The notes under the pieces were generated by a model that was not told the DNA's origin, searched no databases, and saw only the letters and a program-made list of their open reading frames with translations. DNA of 64,000 nucleotides from an uncultured Chitinophagaceae bacterium (GTDB lineage: Bacteria > Bacteroidota > Bacteroidia > Chitinophagales > Chitinophagaceae). The position numbers and the translations under genes are program-made. Shown piece after piece: positions 52,988 through 60,792 of this stretch. Location of the stretch: the NCBI GenBank assembly GCA_903830285.1, contig CAIKTE010000219.1:1-64000 (forward strand), in the 5' to 3' direction. The stretch's first letter is position 1. Each line of letters starts with the position of its first letter.

Positions 52988-55381
52988 TTACAGGCTTCGG
53001 TAAATATTCGTGTAGTGCAGTATTTTTCTGTACAGTTCTTCGGGAACAAAGGGTTTTACTACAATATCATCCATTCCTATATTCTTTGTTTGTGCTTCTC
53101 CTTCTTTTGGAAGACTGGCTGTTAGTGCAATGATGGGAATCGTTACGCCGTTTTCGCGCATTATTTTGGTTGCCGTATATCCATCCATTACGGGCATGTG
53201 CATGTCCATCAAGATCAGTTGATGACGATTGCTGTCTAACATTTCCAGTGCCTCTTCCCCGTTTCTTGCTACATCAACTGTTGCGCCCCATCTTTCTAAA
53301 AACGTTTTTGCTACCAGTATATTCATCTCATTGTCTTCCACTAATAAAATATCGGTATCGATGAGCGGCTTGCTGTCCTCTTCCGGCAGATCATTCAACT
53401 CCGGCGTTTCAGATAAGATCGTTTTGCTGATCGGAAAAGATTGTTCAAAATAAAATTCTGAGCCCTTTCCGGGTTCACTGATCAACTGCAATTCGGAGTC
53501 CTGCAGTATCAATAATTTTTTACAAATAGCAAGGCCTAACCCTGTTCCGCCAAATCCTCTTGAGGTGCTGGAATCTGCTTGGGTAAACTGATCGAATATG
53601 ATTTTTTGTTTTTGTTTTTCTATACCAATCCCCGTATCTATTATTCTTATTTTTAGCGTGACCGCATTTTCTGATTGTCCCATAACGATCACTTCTATCA
53701 AAACGGATCCCTCTTTAGTAAACTTGATCGCGTTATGAACAAGGTTGTTCAGTATCTGTCCTGTTCTTGTAGGATCACCAATAATTTTTCTGTGCAGCGC
53801 CGGATCAATTTTAGAATAGAGTTCAATCCCTTTATCATCAGCAAATGATCTTAATCCCGAAATAATATTTTGAATGATACCGGCGATATCCATATCAATA
53901 TATTCGAATTTTATTTTGCCGGCTTCTATCTTATTGAAATCCAGAATATCATTTACGATCGACAAGAGGTTCTTTGCAGAAAATAAAAGCACATTCAAAT
54001 TTTCCTTTTGATCTTCTCTGGGTTTACTTCTCAATAATAAATAAGATAGACCGATCACAGAGTTTAGCGGTGTACGAATTTCATGAGACATCGTAGACAG
54101 AAACTCGCTCTTTGCCTGTAATCCTTGCTCAGCTTCATTTTTGGCCTTGTTGAGTGTAAAAGCAAAACGGAAAGAAAGTATCAATGACTGCAAGAAGAAA
54201 AATGTAACATAGCCTATAAATAATAATCCTTTTTGAGGGTCAACGATATGAAAATATTCCAGATTGATGATGATGCTGATGATCAATCCAACGGCCGTAC
54301 TTAACAATGCATAGTTGGCACCAACGCGTTTATATTTTGCTGCCTTGATATACACATAAAAGCTGTATCCTATAAAAAAGAACATCGTTACCAAAAAAGG
54401 ATTGATAAGCAATGTAAAAATACTGGGCGGAAAAACAAGCGTGATCGCGACAAAGGTTCCGCATAATGCCAGCATTATTTTCACGGTGATCTTGTGAAAA
54501 TCTTTTGGATACAGTTCTCTTGTGTACAAAGAAAAAAAGCCCACACTCGCAAATAAAGAAAGGTATTCTAAATGCGTGGTAATGGTCCAGGGAATGTTTG
54601 GAAAAATAGAATGCAATTCATACAAGCCGGTACCTATGATCCGGTAACTGTATACTATACAAAACATAGAGAAATACAGGATCACTTTATCATGTTTTCC
54701 GAAAAGGTATAATCCAAAGAAAAATAATCCTCCCATAAACAAACAACCGGTGAGTAACAGATCAAATGCCGACTCTTTTTCCCTTTGATACATCAGCTCG
54801 TTTCTGCTTCCGATTGAAATTTCTTTATAAGGCCCTCCTTTTGAATGCCAAAAGTTTGCGATCTGAAAAATGATGTGTAAGGTATCTGCGGGATTTATTA
54901 ATTCCACTGTCCTGTCGATCCATTTAGCAACTGATGTTTCTTTACTGGTATCAGGATTTCCATTCGCTGCAAACTCAATTCCATTGATATAGATCCTGTA
55001 ACAAGAATAAACATCCGGAAGCTCAAGTGCCAGTTTCCCTTTTTCTTTGGGCATCAATACAGTTAGAGTATAGGTTGCGAATCCGGTTGCTGAAAGTTTT
55101 TGACCGTTCACCTTCATGTTGTTCCACAATTGAGCAAATGGAACAAAGTCGGGGTTTTCAAATCCCCGTGAAGCAGGTGTTAATAATTTATTCCAATAAA
55201 AGCCCCATTCTCCGCTTAGCTCAATTGTTGTTTTTTGCAGATCGATTTTTCTTAGGTCTATAATTCCTTTTTGTGCAATAGGAAGTTCGATATCCTTTTC
55301 TGTTGCAAACACAGACCCGGAAACAAATAATATTAAGAGAAGAGTTATGCTACAATAATATTTTTGTAAACCACTATACAT
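52988..55381 (-). CDS. 7TM-DISM hybrid sensor histidine kinase
   Basis: A 797-residue membrane hybrid kinase. Order: signal peptide (about 1-27), a periplasmic jelly-roll sensor domain typical of 7TMR-DISM proteins (about 35-195, ELSGEWGFYWNK, LPDVYSCYRIYING), seven helices (about 205-410), HisKA with the H box MSHEIRTPLN near 431, HATPase_c with GTGLGLAICKKL, and a receiver domain with the phospho-Asp in LILMDMHMPVMDG near 725 and the conserved Lys in VVKPF. The jelly roll suggests a carbohydrate or small-molecule signal. No response regulator with an output domain adjoins it, so an Hpt protein or regulator elsewhere is needed. Confidence 0.94.
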   Translation of the reverse strand: MYSGLQKYYCSITLLLILFVSGSVFATEKDIELPIAQKGIIDLRKIDLQKTTIELSGEWGFYWNKLLTPASRGFENPDFVPFAQLWNNMKVNGQKLSATGFATYTLTVLMPKEKGKLALELPDVYSCYRIYINGIEFAANGNPDTSKETSVAKWIDRTVELINPADTLHIIFQIANFWHSKGGPYKEISIGSRNELMYQREKESAFDLLLTGCLFMGGLFFFGLYLFGKHDKVILYFSMFCIVYSYRIIGTGLYELHSIFPNIPWTITTHLEYLSLFASVGFFSLYTRELYPKDFHKITVKIMLALCGTFVAITLVFPPSIFTLLINPFLVTMFFFIGYSFYVYIKAAKYKRVGANYALLSTAVGLIISIIINLEYFHIVDPQKGLLFIGYVTFFFLQSLILSFRFAFTLNKAKNEAEQGLQAKSEFLSTMSHEIRTPLNSVIGLSYLLLRSKPREDQKENLNVLLFSAKNLLSIVNDILDFNKIEAGKIKFEYIDMDIAGIIQNIISGLRSFADDKGIELYSKIDPALHRKIIGDPTRTGQILNNLVHNAIKFTKEGSVLIEVIVMGQSENAVTLKIRIIDTGIGIEKQKQKIIFDQFTQADSSTSRGFGGTGLGLAICKKLLILQDSELQLISEPGKGSEFYFEQSFPISKTILSETPELNDLPEEDSKPLIDTDILLVEDNEMNILVAKTFLERWGATVDVARNGEEALEMLDSNRHQLILMDMHMPVMDGYTATKIMRENGVTIPIIALTASLPKEGEAQTKNIGMDDIVVKPFVPEELYRKILHYTNIYRSL

Positions 55382-55507
55382 AATGATTGGGTTTATTTAA
55401 TATCAAGGATCACAGAGCTGGTCTGATAATCACAGGAATTGGTTTATTAAATTTATGATGTTCTTTTTAAACATGCTGTATAAAAATTTTCCTGTATATA
55501 AAAAGCA

Positions 55508-55535
55508 AAAGCCCCTCACTTGCGTGAAGGGCTTT
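55508..55535 (-). terminator. Intrinsic terminator of the OmpA-family gene
   Basis: A 12-position stem with one mismatch (AAAGCCCCTCAC / GTGAAGGGCTTT) and a four-base loop. It lies 21 bases after the OmpA-family stop codon, with a T-rich run beyond it on the minus strand. Confidence 0.8.
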
Positions 55536-55556
55536 TGTAATGTTATAGTTTTTGAT

Positions 55557-56456
55557 CTATTTCTTTTCCAGGAGTTTGAAGAATTGGTCTAACTGTGGCA
55601 AAATAACAATTCTTGTTCTGCGATTGGCTGCACGACCCTCGGCTGTGCTGTTATCTGATACAGGTAAATATTGCGCACGACCGGCTGCTGTGATATGTGC
55701 GGGATCTAATCCATATTGATCCTGTAATACACGAACAATGGTTGTTGCACGTTTAACGCTCAGGTCCCAATTATCAATTAAAACAGGGCTCTTAAATGGA
55801 ATACTGTCTGTATGTCCTTCTACCATGAATTCAAGATCGGGCTGTGCCGCTAAAACCTTGGCCACTTTTCCTAAAACAGTTTTTGCCTTGTCTGTTACTT
55901 CATAGCTACCGCTTTTGAATAATAATTTATCTGAGATATCTATATACACTACGCTTTTATCAACTTTGATATTGATGTCTTTATCATCCAGATTGCCGAT
56001 CGCACCTTTCAGGTTCATCACCAACACCATATTCAAACTGTCTTTTCTTGAAATGGAAGACTGAAGGTCTTTGATATACATATCCTTTGCACCAATATTG
56101 TCTAAAGATTTTTTAATGCTCTCTGCCTGAGCGCCAGTTACCACAGACATGTCTTTCAATTGATTTAAGACCTGATTATTATTTTGTTTCAGGAAATCGA
56201 TCTGATTGTTTAAATCCTTGATCTTGCTGTCGGCATCGGCCTTTTGTTTTGTTAACTGACTTGCCTGATCTGAACTTTGTGTTTTACAGGCATTAAGATC
56301 TCCCTGCAATTCACGATTTTTATTCTGAACATCAAGATATGCGCCATTTAACTGAGTATATTTTTCTTCTGCCTGCTGTAATTTTTTAGGGCTTACACAG
56401 GAAATTGCCAGAACGCTGAACAATGCCATTAAAAGCAAAGGGTAATTAAATTTCAT
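55557..56456 (-). CDS. OmpA family lipoprotein with coiled coil
   Basis: A 299-residue envelope protein. A lipoprotein signal (lipobox AISC, Cys20) leads to a coiled-coil stretch of about 100 residues rich in Lys, Asp and Gln, and then to a C-terminal OmpA peptidoglycan-binding domain (EFMVEGHTDSIPF, WDLSVKRATTIVR, AEGRAANRRTRIVI). It tethers the outer membrane to the cell wall. The start at 56456 was chosen over an in-frame codon 48 bases upstream because it begins the lipoprotein signal. It is followed by its own terminator. Confidence 0.93.
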   Translation of the reverse strand: MKFNYPLLLMALFSVLAISCVSPKKLQQAEEKYTQLNGAYLDVQNKNRELQGDLNACKTQSSDQASQLTKQKADADSKIKDLNNQIDFLKQNNNQVLNQLKDMSVVTGAQAESIKKSLDNIGAKDMYIKDLQSSISRKDSLNMVLVMNLKGAIGNLDDKDINIKVDKSVVYIDISDKLLFKSGSYEVTDKAKTVLGKVAKVLAAQPDLEFMVEGHTDSIPFKSPVLIDNWDLSVKRATTIVRVLQDQYGLDPAHITAAGRAQYLPVSDNSTAEGRAANRRTRIVILPQLDQFFKLLEKK

Positions 56457-56516
56457 ACTATCTTTTTTGAGAATGATTAAAACTTCAAAACGCTTTTTAA
56501 CCAAGAATATTTTGTG

Positions 56517-57092
56517 TTACTTATAATATCCGCCCTTTTCAATCTCTTCGCGAACTTTTTCTGGTACCAAATAACGAATTGATTTTCCCTGACTTATGTT
56601 TTTTCTGATCATCGTTGCAGATATTTCAAGCAGGGGGGCCTGCAAAACCAATGGCTGATACTCCCTACTAACTGAAAGATCAACTGGATGGCCGGGCCTT
56701 TGATAAACAATGATGGGATATTTTTTTTTCAGGATCTCCGGATTCTTCCATTTATCGATGTTTTCAAAACTATCGCTACCCATAATGATCGAAAATTCGT
56801 GTTGCGGGTATTTTTCCTCCAGATAAACGAGTGTATCAATAGTATAGGATGGTTTGGGTAATTTGAATTCAACATCCGATACCCTAAGTTGAGGTTCGTC
56901 TTCAACAGCAAGCCTTACCAGATAAAGACGTTCATATTCGTTCAATAATACGGTTGATGTTTTAAACGGATTTTGCGGACTAACTACCAGCCAAACCTGC
57001 TCAACATCGGAATTGTTTACAATATAATTTGCGATAATAAGATGCCCTGTGTGTATGGGATTAAAGCTGCCGAAATAGAGTCCAATTTTCAT
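56517..57092 (-). CDS. nadD: Nicotinate-nucleotide adenylyltransferase
   Basis: A 191-residue nucleotidyltransferase that makes deamido-NAD from nicotinic acid mononucleotide. The N-terminal GLYFGSFNPIHTGHLIIA carries the (H/T)xGH motif, and the C-terminal ISATMIRKNISQGKSIRYLVP has the ISSTxIR-like signature (here ISATMIR). Length is normal. It lies 15 bases after a FeoA-like gene on the same strand. With the pnuC operon at 40-41.6 kb the window holds two NAD-related sites. Confidence 0.94.
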   Translation of the reverse strand: MKIGLYFGSFNPIHTGHLIIANYIVNNSDVEQVWLVVSPQNPFKTSTVLLNEYERLYLVRLAVEDEPQLRVSDVEFKLPKPSYTIDTLVYLEEKYPQHEFSIIMGSDSFENIDKWKNPEILKKKYPIIVYQRPGHPVDLSVSREYQPLVLQAPLLEISATMIRKNISQGKSIRYLVPEKVREEIEKGGYYK

Positions 57093-57107
57093 TTATATAA
57101 ATGATTA

Positions 57108-57338
57108 TCAATATTTTACGTCTTCAACAAAAATGCTATTTGCTTCGTTTAACCTTAGGCTTAAACTGTATCCGGCAATGGAAATTGAAATAGGATCTCC
57201 CAATGGGGCAATTTGCTCCACTTTTACCAACTCTCCGGGTACACAACCCATCTCCATCAATTTTATAAATATCTCGTCTTTTTCAAAAGATAAAATAGTT
57301 GCTCTTTGTCCGATCTTCAATTCGCTTAATCTTTTCAT
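57108..57338 (-). CDS. feoA: FeoA family protein
   Basis: A 76-residue SH3-like protein of the FeoA family (LSELKIGQRATILSF, LMEMGCVPGELVKVEQIAPLG, YSLSLRLNEANSIFVE). FeoA is a cytosolic partner of the ferrous iron transporter FeoB, but no feoB is in the window, so a stand-alone or regulatory role is possible. It has an exact -7 box (TACTTTTG, minus strand, 57355-57362) 16 bases upstream. It diverges from ybeY. Confidence 0.87.
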   Translation of the reverse strand: MKRLSELKIGQRATILSFEKDEIFIKLMEMGCVPGELVKVEQIAPLGDPISISIAGYSLSLRLNEANSIFVEDVKY

Positions 57339-57354
57339 TCAATCATTTATCCCG

Positions 57355-57362
57355 CAAAAGTA
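57355..57362 (-). promoter_or_regulatory. -7 box for feoA-nadD
   Basis: Minus-strand TACTTTTG, an exact TAnnTTTG match 16 bases before the feoA start. The -33 element is weak. Confidence 0.5.
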
Positions 57363-57410
57363 AATTTAGCAATTGGGTTTTTGTTACGAATTTTGGAGCA
57401 AGCTTAGATT

Positions 57411-57842
57411 ATGCAAAAGATATTCTTTCATTCAGCAGATAAACCCGCTTCCCGACTGCTTCACAAAACAAAGTTGAAGCAACGGATCGAACAGCTCTTT
57501 AAAAAAGAGCAGGTCAAACTTGATTCATTAAACTATGTGTTTTGTTCTGATGAATATCTCTTACAGATCAACCGCGAATTTTTGAAGCATGATTTCTATA
57601 CCGATATTATCACGTTCGATCTTTCAGAGAAGACGGGGGCTGTTATAGGAGAAGTCTATATTAGCCTCGATCGTGTAAAAGAAAATGCGGCAGCACTGGG
57701 CACTATATTTAATGAAGAGCTTTTGCGGGTGGTTTTTCATGGTGCCCTTCATTTATGTGGCTATCGCGACAAGAAGAAGGCCGATATAGAGGAAATGCGT
57801 AAAAAGGAGGAGCAATATTTGCGGCTCTATAATAAACAATAA
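57411..57842 (+). CDS. ybeY: rRNA maturation RNase YbeY
   Basis: A 143-residue metal-dependent endoribonuclease involved in 16S rRNA 3'-end processing and ribosome quality control. The core runs from FYTDIITFDLSE (the ADVLSFP-like strand) to the metal site HGALHLCGYRD, in which H110 and H114 are present but the third histidine of the canonical HGxLHLxGYDH motif is Asp120. That change appears in other Bacteroidota YbeY proteins as far as I recall. It is five bases before the CAP gene. Confidence 0.93.
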   Translation: MQKIFFHSADKPASRLLHKTKLKQRIEQLFKKEQVKLDSLNYVFCSDEYLLQINREFLKHDFYTDIITFDLSEKTGAVIGEVYISLDRVKENAAALGTIFNEELLRVVFHGALHLCGYRDKKKADIEEMRKKEEQYLRLYNKQ

Positions 57843-57847
57843 ACCAA

Positions 57848-58534
57848 ATGAAAGCAATACTGTTTCACGTGAAACCTTTTTTGCTCTGTTTAATTCTCTT
57901 CCCCCTTTTTGGATCTTCTCAAATAAGCACCATTTGGTTAAAAGATAGGGCAGTTCCCATCCCATCTACCATCGATTCTTCTCTATTCATATGGAACGCC
58001 CAACAACCCGGCTATGCGAAGCTTTCGGAGCATGCAAAACAATGGCTCTACTGGACCAATTATGCCAGAAAGAATCCACGCCAGTTTTGGGATAGCGCTG
58101 TGAGTCCCATTCTTGTCGCCTTTCCCGAACTTTCGGGTAAATATTCCGCCTCCCTTCAAATAGATCTGTATAAAGCAGATCCCCTTCCATTCATTAGTCT
58201 GAACACCTCTTTGATACAAACGGCCCAATATCATGCAACTGATATTGCAGTCTCGAATAGTAAGCCCAGTCACAATAGCAGTAACGGCGATGATTTTGCT
58301 TTTAGAATGAAGAAAGCTGGGATAATTCATTGTGCAGCTGAAAATATCAGCCTTGGTAATCATAGCATTTTACTTTCTCTGGTCTTGCTCTATCTTGATA
58401 TTGACCTGCCGGCCCTTGGGCATCGGAAAAATCTCCTGAACCCTAGCTTTTCTGACCTGGGCATTGGTATTTCGGTATTGAGAGACGGTAGTCTTTTTAG
58501 TGTCCAGGACTTTTCGTGCACTCAGCAACATTAA
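57848..58534 (+). CDS. Secreted CAP (SCP/PR1) domain protein
   Basis: A 228-residue exported protein with a signal peptide (about 1-25) and a CAP domain: WLYWTNYARKNPRQFWD, HATDIAVSNSKPSHNS, AAENISLG and GHRKNLLNPSFSDLGIGI. The active-site-like His and Glu of CAP proteins are present (HATD, AENI). Function in bacteria is mostly unknown; many are cell-wall or surface associated. Codons 5-9 are formed by a parS-like site (57861-57876), which explains the unusual FHVK in the signal peptide. It is co-directional with ybeY and five bases from it. Confidence 0.9.
   Translation: MKAILFHVKPFLLCLILFPLFGSSQISTIWLKDRAVPIPSTIDSSLFIWNAQQPGYAKLSEHAKQWLYWTNYARKNPRQFWDSAVSPILVAFPELSGKYSASLQIDLYKADPLPFISLNTSLIQTAQYHATDIAVSNSKPSHNSSNGDDFAFRMKKAGIIHCAAENISLGNHSILLSLVLLYLDIDLPALGHRKNLLNPSFSDLGIGISVLRDGSLFSVQDFSCTQQH
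57861..57876. promoter_or_regulatory. parS-like ParB-binding site, within the CAP coding sequence
   Basis: TGTTTCACGTGAAACC matches 15 of 16 bases of the bacterial parS consensus, including the 14-bp perfect palindrome GTTTCACGTGAAAC. It lies within the N-terminal codons of the CAP gene and about 0.95 kb from mnmG, a gene often near parAB and oriC. Confidence 0.82.
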
Positions 58535-58589
58535 TTTAAGATAATTGGGGGATGGCTTTCTTTGTGTTTTCTTCGCACCTTCTTGCTAC

Positions 58590-58635
58590 CTGCTTCGGAG
58601 TAAGTCCGTTAAATAACGGACTTACTCCGAAGCAG
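58590..58635. repeat. 22-bp perfect inverted repeat
   Basis: Arms 58590-58611 and 58614-58635 are perfectly complementary and separated by two bases (core CTTCGGAGTAAGTCCGTTA). The arms lie in the gap between the CAP gene and mnmG. There is no T run on either side, so it is probably a dispersed palindromic element rather than a terminator. Confidence 0.85.
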
Positions 58636-58711
58636 ACCAAAAGAAAACAATAAGAAGGTATTAAGGAACCGGGCGCCGGTTAATTCCTCCCTGCAAATAA
58701 ATAAATGGCTT

Positions 58712-58727
58712 GGTTCCACGTGAAACA
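58712..58727. promoter_or_regulatory. parS-like ParB-binding site upstream of mnmG
   Basis: GGTTCCACGTGAAACA matches 14 of 16 bases of the parS consensus TGTTTCACGTGAAACA. It is 81 bases before the mnmG start and 850 bases from the first parS-like site. Confidence 0.75.
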
Positions 58728-58778
58728 AATTTTTCCGCTTTACGTTAAATCATAAATTCCTTCCAACACGGGGTAGGT

Positions 58779-58786
58779 TATCTTTG
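58779..58786 (+). promoter_or_regulatory. -7 box for mnmG
   Basis: TATCTTTG, an exact consensus match 21 bases before the ATG at 58808. It overlaps a TTG at 58784, which argues against that codon as the start. Confidence 0.55.
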
Positions 58787-58807
58787 CAGCTTTCTAAAAG
58801 AATTTTC

Positions 58808-60676
58808 ATGTTTCCTGATTATGATGTTATAGTTGTTGGTGCTGGTCATGCCGGTTGTGAGGCCGCTGCTGCTGCCGCTAATCTAGGTAGCAAGGTCTTG
58901 CTGATCACAATGAACATGCAAACCATTGCTCAAATGAGTTGCAATCCTGCCATGGGCGGAATTGCAAAGGGCCAGATCGTTCGGGAGATCGATGCAATGG
59001 GCGGCTATAGCGGTATTGTAACTGATAAAAGTATGATCCAGTTTCGCATGTTGAACAGAAGTAAAGGCCCGGCTATGTGGAGTCCTCGTGCTCAAAATGA
59101 CAGAATGTTGTTTGCGGCCACCTGGCGTGAAATGCTGGAGAACACCCCTAATGTAGATTTCTATCAGGACATGGTTCAGTCAATCATAATTAAGGATAAC
59201 CGCGCCTGTGGAGTAGTTACAGGATTAGGGCATTCTATTCGCAGTAAATCTGTCGTGGTAACAAGCGGTACTTTTTTAAATGGTGTTATTCATATTGGTG
59301 AGAAGAAGTTTGGCGGAGGTAGGGTTGCCGAAAAAGCGGCAACTGGCATTACTGAGCAATTGGTTGAAATTGGCTTTGAAAGTGATCGCCTGAAAACAGG
59401 TACTCCTCCAAGAGTAGATGGAAGAAGTTTGGATTATTCTAAAATGGAAGAGCAGAAGGGAGATGATGAAATTGTTGGTTTTTCCTTCCTTAATACAAAT
59501 CGAATACTGCCTAGTCAACAGAAAAGTTGTTTTATTACTTATACCAGTCAGAAGGTTCACGATATTTTAAAAACAGGCTTTGACAGAAGCCCCATGTTTC
59601 AGGGAAGGATCGAGGGTATTGGTCCAAGGTATTGCCCCAGTATCGAAGACAAGATCAACCGATTTGCCGAAAGAGAAAGACATCAACTTTTTGTAGAACC
59701 GGAGGGTTGGAATACTGTAGAGATCTATGTGAACGGTTTCTCTACATCTCTACCGGAAGATGTTCAGGTTCAAGCACTTAGGAGCGTTGTGGGTTTTGAG
59801 AACTGCAGAGTATTCAGGCCCGGTTATGCTATTGAATATGATTATTTTCCTCCTACTCAATTAAGACATACATTAGAAACTAAATTAATACAAGGATTGT
59901 TTTTTGCAGGTCAGATCAATGGTACAACAGGCTATGAAGAAGCTGCCTGCCAGGGATTGATGGCTGGCATTAATGCACATCAAAAAGCAAGGGAGCTAGA
60001 ACCCGTAATTCTTAAAAGAAGTGATGCTTATATCGGAGTTTTAATAGACGATCTTATAAGTAAAGGAACCGAAGAGCCTTATAGAATGTTTACCAGTCGG
60101 GCAGAATTCAGGACCTTACTACGTCAAGACAATGCCGATCTGCGATTAACCGAGTTAAGTTATCGTCTTGGTTTAGCCTCACAGGAAAGAATGGAAAATG
60201 TTCTTTCTAAAAAGGAGAGTACGACTAAAATAAAATCTTCTCTATTTGACTTAAACGTTGAACCCGGAGAGATCAATCCATATTTAGAAAGCCTTGGTTC
60301 AGCTACTATTACAGAAAGACAAAAAATTAGCAAGCTCATTCTTCGCCCCAATGTTTCACTCCCTTCCTTAATACAACATGTTCCATCACTAGCTGCAGCT
60401 TTGGATGGCTATTCGCAGGATAGTATTGAACAAGCAGAGATACAGGTCAAGTACGAACGCTATATAGAAAAAGAACAAGAAATCGTAATACGAATGAGTC
60501 AATTGGAAGAATTGCTCATACCGGATTCATTCGACTATGATAAAGTTTCGGCTTTATCCAACGAAGCACTTCAAAAATTTAAACGCATCAAACCAAGAAC
60601 ACTTGGGCAGGCGGGCAGAATAAGCGGTGTTAACCCTAGTGATGTTCAAATACTTATGGTTTTCATGGGTCGCTGA
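58808..60676 (+). CDS. mnmG: tRNA uridine-5-carboxymethylaminomethyl modification enzyme MnmG (GidA)
   Basis: A 622-residue FAD protein that, with MnmE, installs the cmnm5 group at U34 of several tRNAs. The FAD loop is VVGAGHAGCEAAAAA near the N-terminus, followed by MSCNPAMGGIAKGQ and, later, GTTGYEEAACQGLMAG and FTSRAEFRTLLRQDNAD; the GidA C-terminal helical domain is complete. The start at 58808 was chosen because an upstream TTG lies inside the -7 box. Adjacent parS-like sites fit the frequent oriC-proximal location of gidA. Confidence 0.96.
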   Translation: MFPDYDVIVVGAGHAGCEAAAAAANLGSKVLLITMNMQTIAQMSCNPAMGGIAKGQIVREIDAMGGYSGIVTDKSMIQFRMLNRSKGPAMWSPRAQNDRMLFAATWREMLENTPNVDFYQDMVQSIIIKDNRACGVVTGLGHSIRSKSVVVTSGTFLNGVIHIGEKKFGGGRVAEKAATGITEQLVEIGFESDRLKTGTPPRVDGRSLDYSKMEEQKGDDEIVGFSFLNTNRILPSQQKSCFITYTSQKVHDILKTGFDRSPMFQGRIEGIGPRYCPSIEDKINRFAERERHQLFVEPEGWNTVEIYVNGFSTSLPEDVQVQALRSVVGFENCRVFRPGYAIEYDYFPPTQLRHTLETKLIQGLFFAGQINGTTGYEEAACQGLMAGINAHQKARELEPVILKRSDAYIGVLIDDLISKGTEEPYRMFTSRAEFRTLLRQDNADLRLTELSYRLGLASQERMENVLSKKESTTKIKSSLFDLNVEPGEINPYLESLGSATITERQKISKLILRPNVSLPSLIQHVPSLAAALDGYSQDSIEQAEIQVKYERYIEKEQEIVIRMSQLEELLIPDSFDYDKVSALSNEALQKFKRIKPRTLGQAGRISGVNPSDVQILMVFMGR

Positions 60677-60792
60677 TTTTTTAGTTAGACATTTCACCTC
60701 TTAATTATTATTCTTCGCCGAAAATATGATGAAAGGTTTTTGCCTTTCAATCATTTCTGTAGCTTTAATGCTTTCCAAACTAACTTAACACT

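Noticed and set aside
57983-58363. 126-codon minus-strand frame inside the CAP gene
   Set aside because: It is a shadow of a well-supported CAP domain gene and has no recognisable domain or promoter.
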